Source: Prevotella sp. UBA3675
GTDB lineage: Bacteria; Bacteroidota; Bacteroidia; Bacteroidales; Bacteroidaceae
Reading direction: 5' to 3'
Assembly (NCBI GenBank): GCA_002372235.1
Contig: DFJI01000032.1
Span: 21,446 to 58,371 of the forward strand
Length of the DNA: 36,926 nt
Under the pieces are notes generated by a model that saw only the letters and a program-made list of their open reading frames with translations, ran no database searches and had not been told where the DNA came from. Each line of letters opens with the position of its first letter. Positions within the stretch are counted from its first letter, which is position 1. A program made the translations under genes and the position numbers. Below are positions 32,580 to 36,926 of this stretch, piece after piece.

Positions 32580-32632
32580 TAGCTATAATTGTGAGAATTA
32601 TAGCTATAATTCCACAAATAATAGCTATAATT
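32580..32632 (+). repeat. Three 11-bp repeats phased at 21 bp
   Basis: TAGCTATAATT occurs at 32580-32590, 32601-32611 and 32622-32632, each start exactly 21 bases after the last. The middle copy is part of a 16-bp perfect palindrome, AATTATAGCTATAATT (32596-32611). The array starts 9 bases after the remnant's stop and ends 119 bases before the carbonic anhydrase gene. Confidence 0.93.
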
Positions 32633-32751
32633 TTTCATGATGGTGCCTATCATCTATGACCAAGTAGCTTCAAGCTGACACCAAACTGTGTTCATCGAGC
32701 TTGCGTTAACTGAATAAATGAGAATAAAATGAGAATAAAATCAAAAGAACA

Positions 32752-33258
32752 ATGGCATTGATTAAATCTTACAAAGGACTTTCGCCCCGATGGGGAAAAG
32801 ACTGCTACTTCAGTGAAAACGCCACGATTGTGGGCGATGTGACGATGGGCGACGAGTGCTCCATCTGGTTCGGTGCGGTGGTGCGCGGCGACGTGGCTCC
32901 CATCACCATCGGCAACTGCTCGAACGTGCAGGACGGCTCCTGCGTGCATGTCACCCACGAGACCGGCCCCACACACATCGGCTCCTACGTCACCATAGGC
33001 CACAACGTCACGGTGCATGCCTGCACCATTCACGACCATGCCCTCATCGGCATGGGCTCCACGCTCCTTGACGGCTGCGAGGTGGGAGAGGGCGCCATCG
33101 TGGCTGCCGGAGCCTTGGTGCTGCAGAACACGAAGATTCCCCCTCACGAGATATGGGGCGGCGTGCCGGCCAAGTACATCAAGCCCACGCGCCCCGGACA
33201 GACCGATAATGCCGAGCACTACGTGGCTTACTCAAAAGAGTATCTGAAAGAGCAGTGA
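32752..33258 (+). CDS. Gamma-class carbonic anhydrase family protein
   Basis: A 168-residue left-handed parallel beta-helix protein, probably a trimer, that would hydrate CO2 at a metal bound between subunits. Hexapeptide repeats run from about residue 20 to 125 ('ATIVGDVTMGDECSIW', 'APITIGNCSNVQDGSCVHV', 'SYVTIGHNVTVHACTI', 'ALIGMGSTLLDG'). The three metal ligands of the family fit His66, His84 and His89. A C-terminal helix ends 'EHYVAYSKEYLKEQ'. No signal peptide, so cytoplasmic. Many members (YrdA/PaaY type) have weak or no anhydrase activity, so the enzymatic role is not certain. No TAnnTTTG box precedes it; the 21-bp-phased repeats lie in its upstream region. Confidence 0.92.
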   Translation: MALIKSYKGLSPRWGKDCYFSENATIVGDVTMGDECSIWFGAVVRGDVAPITIGNCSNVQDGSCVHVTHETGPTHIGSYVTIGHNVTVHACTIHDHALIGMGSTLLDGCEVGEGAIVAAGALVLQNTKIPPHEIWGGVPAKYIKPTRPGQTDNAEHYVAYSKEYLKEQ

Positions 33259-33276
33259 GCTCTTGCAGATACTCAG

Positions 33277-33327
33277 TTTTAGTGCACTAAAAAAGTGAAT
33301 GGTAAGACATGCCTCCATGATCTTACC
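33277..33327. terminator. Two hairpins between convergent genes
   Basis: TTTTAGTGCACTAAAA (33277-33292) is a perfect palindrome just after the carbonic anhydrase gene. A second stem, GGTAAGA-CATG with a bulge (33301-33327), follows the minus-strand ferritin-like gene and on that strand leads into ATTCACTTTTTT. The second is a plausible minus-strand terminator. Confidence 0.55.
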
Positions 33328-33347
33328 ACTCACCTCATTATCATAAT

Positions 33348-33527
33348 TTACATCATTGCAGTCAGGAAGTTCTCGTAGCCCAGCTTCTCGATGTAGTTCA
33401 GGTACTGAGCCTCCCATGCCATGTGCTCCTTCTCGTCGTCAATCCACTTCAGGATGAGCTTCTTGGTGGGATAGTCGTCGTTGAAGGCTTCGGCCAGCTC
33501 GCTCAGCTGCTTGATTTCACTCTTCAT
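33348..33527 (-). CDS. 59-residue ferritin-like small protein, translationally coupled to the MarR regulator
   Basis: The ATG at 33527 overlaps the regulator stop as ATGA, the usual sign of coupled translation, and the frame runs 59 codons to TAA at 33348. The peptide is acidic and helical. Its second half, 'WIDDEKEHMAWEAQY' then 'IEKLGYENFLTAMM', resembles the last helices of bacterioferritin, where an 'EEGH' metal-ligand motif is followed by 'W-x-x-x-x-x-L-I-x-x-x-G-x-x-N-Y-L'. Glu and His of 'EKEH' would match the iron ligands. The first three helices of a normal ferritin are absent. It could be a decayed ferritin, or a working mini-protein that assembles as a multimer. Length, motif and coupling are seen; iron binding is inferred. 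Confidence 0.55.
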   Translation of the reverse strand: MKSEIKQLSELAEAFNDDYPTKKLILKWIDDEKEHMAWEAQYLNYIEKLGYENFLTAMM

Positions 33528-33967
33528 TTTTCAGAAAGCGCCTCAATCAGGTGGTCGAGCGTGGGAATCATGGTTGCGAACTCCTCGTCGGCCATCCCTT
33601 TCTCGTGCAGCACGTTGACCATGCAGTCGGGAATGATGGTTGCCTGCTGTTGCAAGGCCCGCCCGTGCTCGGTTAGGGTAACAATCGTCTGGCGGGCATC
33701 GTCCTTGTTCTTCTTGCGTGTCACCATCTTCATGGTTTCCATGCGCTTGATGAGCGGCGTGAGCGTGTTGCTCTCTAAATAGAGGCGGCGAGAAATAGCG
33801 TTCAGGGGGAGCGCGTCTTCTTCCCAAAGCACCATCAGCACCAGATACTGGGTGTAAGTGATGCCCAACTGAGCAAACCAAGGCTGATAGACCTGTATCA
33901 GCAATCGAGCTGCCGTATAGAGGCGGAAGCAAACCTGTCGGTTCAGTTTCAAATTCTCACTACTCAT
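33524..33967 (-). CDS. MarR-family regulator of OhrR type (peroxide-sensing)
   Basis: A 147-residue winged-helix repressor. The N-terminus 'LNRQVCFRLYTAARLLIQVY' carries Cys13, and Tyr27 and Tyr38 follow at the spacing of Cys15, Tyr29 and Tyr40 in Bacillus OhrR, where oxidation of that Cys by organic peroxide releases DNA. The recognition region reads 'LNAISRRLYLESNTLTPLIK' and the wing 'TRKKNKDDARQTIVTLTEHG'. All of this fits OhrR more closely than the phenolic-sensing MarR proteins. An ohr peroxidase gene, the usual partner, is absent; a ferritin-like ORF is coupled instead. It probably represses itself through the dyad at 33980-33993, which covers the predicted transcript start. Confidence 0.85.
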   Translation of the reverse strand: MSSENLKLNRQVCFRLYTAARLLIQVYQPWFAQLGITYTQYLVLMVLWEEDALPLNAISRRLYLESNTLTPLIKRMETMKMVTRKKNKDDARQTIVTLTEHGRALQQQATIIPDCMVNVLHEKGMADEEFATMIPTLDHLIEALSEK

Positions 33968-33979
33968 ATATTTCTATTA

Positions 33980-33993
33980 AATCGTTTGCGATG
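33980..33993. promoter_or_regulatory. Candidate operator 1 for the OhrR-type regulator
   Basis: AATCG-TTTG-CGATG: an inverted repeat (ATCG/CGAT, 4-base spacer) directly between the -7 element and the regulator ATG, so a bound repressor would cover the transcript start. It matches the second dyad at 34061-34074. Confidence 0.5.
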
Positions 33994-34001
33994 CAAAATT
34001 A
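33994..34001 (-). promoter_or_regulatory. Promoter -7 element of the MarR/ferritin-like operon
   Basis: TAATTTTG on the minus strand, 27 bases upstream of ATG 33967, matches TAnnTTTG. No clean -33 TTTG is visible. Confidence 0.6.
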
Positions 34002-34060
34002 TGAGTTATTCTTTAAATATGAGCACGATGAATAAAACATTTAATATCTTTTAATAAAAC

Positions 34061-34074
34061 AATCGCCTACGATT
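34061..34074. promoter_or_regulatory. Candidate operator 2 for the OhrR-type regulator
   Basis: AATCG-CCTA-CGATT: perfect 5-bp arms with a 4-base spacer, the same geometry as 33980-33993, 81 bases away. It lies 23 bases upstream of the -33 element of the divergent outer-membrane gene. Confidence 0.5.
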
Positions 34075-34096
34075 AAAAATAGTTGACCAATCTTAT

Positions 34097-34127
34097 TTTG
34101 CTGTTTTGACTTTTATGCTTACTTTTG
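34097..34127 (+). promoter_or_regulatory. Promoter of the 34162 outer-membrane gene
   Basis: TTTG (34097-34100), a 19-base spacer and TACTTTTG (34120-34127) match the consensus exactly; about 30 bases of leader precede ATG 34162. Confidence 0.8.
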
Positions 34128-34161
34128 CAGCGGCTTAAAGCAGTTTAAGTCTTTTAGTTGT

Positions 34162-34914
34162 ATGAAAAAATTGATTATTTGGATTGTTCTTGCCCAGCTG
34201 TCGCTCATGGCTACGGCTCAGGATGCAGGATTCTCTGCCGACAGACCGGGCGTGGTGTCGGACCCTGGAGTGCTGCCCAAGGGGCGGCTGCAGTGGGAAA
34301 CAGGTATGGTATGGGAATTTGACAATTTGAGCGGTAATCATGCTCACACGTGGACGGTGAACGAGTCGCTGTTGCGCTGGGGCTTCTCCGGCTTTGCCGA
34401 GCTGATGGTGCAGGGAGCATGGTGTGAGACGTTTGAAGACGGTCGCGTGTACGACGGCCTTGACGTTCTGGCCATCGGCGCAAAGGCGAAGCTGTTTGAG
34501 GGATGGAAGGCAGTGCCAGCGATTTCGCTGTTCGGCAATGTGCTTGTTCCAGGAGGCGGCAATAGCGCCTATCTGCCCGAACACGTGGGCGGACAGATGG
34601 GACTGGTGTTTCAGAACAAGCTCACGTCATGGCTTGCCCTGAACTATGAGGCCGACCTGATCTGGATGGATGAAAGCAGGCCCACGGTGTTCTTCGGTCT
34701 CGCTTTCGGATTCACGCTGAACGACTGTCTGTCACTCGTTGTGGAGGAGTATAATCATAATACTGCCAAGGGCACTGAGTGCAAGGTGGGACTTGGACTG
34801 GGCTATCAGGTGGCCTCGCGCGTGCAGTTGGATATGGGTGCTAATCTCAGTCTGAACCACTTCACGGACTATTGCTGCGTGAGCCTGGGCGTGTCGTGGC
34901 AAATCACGAAATAG
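34162..34914 (+). CDS. Outer-membrane protein of the phenol MetA-degradation/transporter-like family
   Basis: The 250-residue protein has a signal peptide ('LIIWIVLAQLSLMATAQ') and then 'FSADRPGVVSDPGVLPKGRL', the opening seen in proteins annotated as 'putative MetA-pathway of phenol degradation' or 'transporter'. These are beta-barrels related to outer-membrane channels. Strands include 'LQWETGMVWEFDN', 'LLRWGFSGFAELMVQGAW' and the last 'YCCVSLGVSWQITK'. The substrate is unknown. It is divergent from the OhrR-type regulator, with a candidate operator between them, so it may belong to the same regulon. It converges with the C_GCAxxG gene only 15 bases after its stop, without an obvious terminator. 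Confidence 0.72.
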   Translation: MKKLIIWIVLAQLSLMATAQDAGFSADRPGVVSDPGVLPKGRLQWETGMVWEFDNLSGNHAHTWTVNESLLRWGFSGFAELMVQGAWCETFEDGRVYDGLDVLAIGAKAKLFEGWKAVPAISLFGNVLVPGGGNSAYLPEHVGGQMGLVFQNKLTSWLALNYEADLIWMDESRPTVFFGLAFGFTLNDCLSLVVEEYNHNTAKGTECKVGLGLGYQVASRVQLDMGANLSLNHFTDYCCVSLGVSWQITK

Positions 34915-34929
34915 GCCGTTCTTTTCGTT

Positions 34930-35409
34930 TTATGCCTCCTTCGCTTTCAGATAGCGGGCGAAGATGCGGGCGGCACTCTCCACTTTGGCGGCGCAGGGGC
35001 GCTTCTTGTAATATTCGGCTGTGCGCGGCGAGGCAATGTAGCTGGAATGTGCCTTCTCATGCCCCTTCAGTCCGAGAATCTCGGCACAGATGAGGCTGCC
35101 GTTCTCGGCTTCCGATTGTGCCAGCAGTTCCTGCACCACCTTGTAGCAAGCCGACTTGCCGTCGCGGTCGCTGCCCTCGGTCTGTCCGCAGTCCAGTCCT
35201 ACGAGCATCACGATGCCCGACACGGCTCCGCACATCATGCGCAATCGTCCCACACCGCCGCCGAATCCGGCAGCAATCCTCTTGGCCGTCAGGTCGTCCA
35301 TTCCGTACAGGTCGGCAAAGGCGGCAACCACACTCTGACAACAGCCGTAGCCCTGCATGAAGTTCTCTACAGCCTGTTCCACTCGCTTGTCTAATTCTTC
35401 GTTTGTCAT
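34930..35409 (-). CDS. C_GCAxxG_C_C family protein (probable redox/metal protein)
   Basis: The 159-residue protein matches the C_GCAxxG_C_C family: paired cysteines in 'GYGCCQSVVAAF' (Cys23, Cys24), 'CGAVSGIVMLVGLDCG' (Cys60, Cys74) preceded by 'IAAGFGGGVGRLRMM', and later cysteines in 'SACYKVV' and 'ICAEILGLKG'. The pattern of conserved Cys suggests metal binding or thiol redox chemistry, but the function is unknown. The C-terminus continues 30 or so residues with 'CAAKVESAARIFARYLK'. The start at 35409 is set by the family N-terminus and by the -7 element at 35432-35439; the reading frame stays open upstream into argS antisense, which is not coding. No signal peptide. Confidence 0.88.
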   Translation of the reverse strand: MTNEELDKRVEQAVENFMQGYGCCQSVVAAFADLYGMDDLTAKRIAAGFGGGVGRLRMMCGAVSGIVMLVGLDCGQTEGSDRDGKSACYKVVQELLAQSEAENGSLICAEILGLKGHEKAHSSYIASPRTAEYYKKRPCAAKVESAARIFARYLKAKEA

Positions 35410-35431
35410 ATAATATCGGTTATTTTTTGTG

Positions 35432-35439
35432 CAAATGTA
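35432..35439 (-). promoter_or_regulatory. Promoter -7 element of the C_GCAxxG gene
   Basis: TACATTTG on the minus strand matches TAnnTTTG, 23 bases upstream of ATG 35409. No matching -33 TTTG was found. Confidence 0.55.
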
Positions 35440-35483
35440 AGCAAAAAATACAAGAATTCGGTGAAGAGATAAGAAATAAGTTG

Positions 35484-35491
35484 TAACTTTG
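35484..35491 (+). promoter_or_regulatory. Promoter -7 element of argS
   Basis: TAACTTTG matches TAnnTTTG, 24 bases before the argS ATG; the -33 element is not clear (TTCG at 35457-35460, 23 bases away). Confidence 0.6.
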
Positions 35492-35514
35492 CAGTCGAAT
35501 TCAAAATAGCTATT

Positions 35515-36926
35515 ATGAACATTGAGACTTTGATCAGTAATGCCGCCCGCGATGCCGTGAAGGCACTCTACGGCATGGACGCAACTGAAAAGATGGTGCA
35601 GCTGCAGAAGACGCGCAGCGAGTTTGAGGGCAATCTGACCCTTGTGGTGTTCCCCTTTACTAAGGTTGCCCGTAAGAGCCCTGAGCAGACGGCTGAGGAG
35701 ATAGGACAGTATCTGGTAGAACACTGCTCGGCAGTAGATAAATATAATGTGGTGAAGGGATTCCTGAACCTGAGCGTAGGGCAGGGGGCTTGGCTCCAGC
35801 TGCTCCAGGCCATCGACGGCGACGACTGCTTCGGCATGAAGAAGGCCACGGAAGAGAGTCCGCTGGTCATGATTGAATATTCGTCGCCCAATACGAATAA
35901 GCCCCTGCACTTGGGACATGTGCGCAATAACCTGCTGGGATGGAGCTTGGCCAAGATTATGGAGGCCAACGGCAACCGGGTGGTGAAGACCAACATCGTG
36001 AACGACCGTGGCATTCACATTTGCAAGTCAATGCTGGCCTGGCTGAAATACGGCAACGGCGAGACTCCCGAGTCGAGCGGCAAGAAAGGTGACCATCTCA
36101 TTGGCGACTACTACGTGAGCTTCGACAAGCACTACCGCGAGGAAGTGGCACAGTTGCAGGCACAGTTTGTGGAGGCTGGCATGGATCCCGAGGAGGCTCA
36201 GAAGCGGGCCAAGGACGAGGCACCGCTCATCAAGGAAGCCCACGAGATGCTCGTGAAATGGGAACAAGGCGATGCCGAAGTGCGCGCGCTGTGGGAGAAG
36301 ATGAACAACTGGGTGTATGCCGGGTTCGACGAGACCTACAAACGACTGGGCGTGTCGTTCGACAAGATATACTATGAGAGCCAGACCTATCTGAAGGGCA
36401 AGGCCAAGGTGGAAGAGGGCCTGAAGAAAGGACTGTTCGAGCGCCATGAAGACGGCTCGGTATGGGCCGACCTCACCAATGAGGGCCTCGACCAGAAGCT
36501 GCTGCTGCGTAGCGATGGCACCAGCGTCTATATGACGCAGGACATCGGTACGGCTGAGATGCGATTCCAGGACTACCCCATAGACAAGATGATCTACGTG
36601 GTGGGCAATGAGCAGAACTACCATTTCCAGGTGCTCAGCATCCTGCTCGACCGTCTCGGCTTCAAGTGGGGCAAGGAACTGACCCACTTCAGCTACGGCA
36701 TGGTGGAACTGCCCAACGGCAAGATGAAGAGCCGCGAGGGAACGGTGGTCGATGCCGACGACCTGATGCAGCTCATGATAGACGATGCTTACAATACCTC
36801 GATGGAACTGGGCAAGTTCGACGATATGACCGAGGAAGAGCGCCGCGAGATAGCCCGCATCGTGGGCTTGGGCGCACTGAAATACTTCATCCTGAAGGTC
36901 GATGCCCGCAAGAACATGCTGTTCAA
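35515..36926 (+). CDS. argS: Arginyl-tRNA synthetase, 3' end outside window
   Basis: ArgRS attaches arginine to tRNA-Arg in the cytoplasm. From ATG 35515, 470 complete codons are present and the frame is open at the window end; the full enzyme is near 600 residues, so the anticodon-binding domain is mostly missing here. Seen in order: N-terminal tRNA-contact domain (about residues 1-115), the class I signature 'SSPNTNKPLHLGHVRNN' with the HIGH motif as HLGH at 132-135, 'TNIVNDRGIHI', the catalytic-core strands 'MTQDIGTAEMRFQDY' and 'IYVVGNEQNYHFQVL', and the KMSKS-like loop as KMKSR at 403-407. Divergent from the C_GCAxxG gene with a 105-bp shared promoter region. Confidence 0.96.
   Translation, partial: MNIETLISNAARDAVKALYGMDATEKMVQLQKTRSEFEGNLTLVVFPFTKVARKSPEQTAEEIGQYLVEHCSAVDKYNVVKGFLNLSVGQGAWLQLLQAIDGDDCFGMKKATEESPLVMIEYSSPNTNKPLHLGHVRNNLLGWSLAKIMEANGNRVVKTNIVNDRGIHICKSMLAWLKYGNGETPESSGKKGDHLIGDYYVSFDKHYREEVAQLQAQFVEAGMDPEEAQKRAKDEAPLIKEAHEMLVKWEQGDAEVRALWEKMNNWVYAGFDETYKRLGVSFDKIYYESQTYLKGKAKVEEGLKKGLFERHEDGSVWADLTNEGLDQKLLLRSDGTSVYMTQDIGTAEMRFQDYPIDKMIYVVGNEQNYHFQVLSILLDRLGFKWGKELTHFSYGMVELPNGKMKSREGTVVDADDLMQLMIDDAYNTSMELGKFDDMTEEERREIARIVGLGALKYFILKVDARKNMLF

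Noticed and set aside
33232..33417. 61-codon minus-strand frame overlapping the ferritin-like gene
   Set aside because: It is out of frame with the coupled 59-codon ORF, crosses the convergent hairpins and overlaps the end of the carbonic anhydrase gene.
35410..36018. Long minus-strand frame extending the C_GCAxxG protein into argS
   Set aside because: The family N-terminus begins at 35409, a promoter box lies between, and the extension is antisense to clear ArgRS motifs.

Overview
The window looks like chromosomal DNA of a Prevotellaceae-type Bacteroidota. Three things point there. A porP-porK-porL-porM-porN block encodes the core of the type IX secretion system (T9SS). Several secreted proteins end in a short C-terminal sorting module of the form 'YNLQGQ..KGLYI.NGKKVV'. 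Promoters follow the Bacteroidota pattern TTTG-N19-21-TAnnTTTG instead of the E. coli pattern. No rRNA, tRNA, CRISPR array, phage or conjugation genes were seen.

Layout. 1-1197: the 3' end of a probable PI-PLC-like phosphodiesterase and an outer-membrane beta-barrel protein, closed by a bidirectional terminator. 1329-7111 (minus): a complete RND efflux operon in the order periplasmic adaptor, HAE1 pump, outer-membrane factor. 7234-8270: an intact IS982-family insertion sequence just upstream of the efflux promoter. 8380-12298 (minus): a lipoprotein type-B carboxylesterase, a membrane-anchored AraC regulator and a polysaccharide deacetylase, each with its own promoter. 12299-12740: a long intergenic region with a 66-bp near-perfect palindrome and operator-like dyads. 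12741-14828: a Zn/Cd-type P1B ATPase with a repeat-built metal-binding N-terminus. 14909-18381: an operon of a PCMD-type lipoprotein, a beta-barrel and a calycin-like/PCMD-type T9SS cargo. 18517-24737: porPKLMN. 24804-27765: a PorT-like barrel and priA. 27947-31963: a 1338-residue T9SS cargo. 32269-32571: the collapsed remnant of a hybrid two-component system. 32752-33258: a gamma carbonic anhydrase. 33348-33967 (minus): an OhrR-type MarR regulator translationally coupled to a 59-residue ferritin-like protein. 34162-35409: an outer-membrane protein and a C_GCAxxG_C_C protein. 35515-end: argS, truncated by the window edge.

How it fits together. The centre (about 14.9-32 kb) is a cell-surface secretion neighbourhood: the T9SS motor and ring genes lie between genes for at least two of their likely substrates and for several outer-membrane barrels. 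The flanks hold stress and export functions (RND pump, metal ATPase, peroxide-type regulator with a ferritin-like partner). The most unusual items are the OhrR/mini-ferritin unit with two matching AATCG-N4-CGAT(T) dyads, the 66-bp palindrome, three 11-bp repeats phased at exactly 21 bp after the collapsed hybrid sensor, the heptamer array that begins in the porM stop codon, and low-complexity inserts inside the metal ATPase and PorL. All identifications come from reading motifs; no database search was possible.
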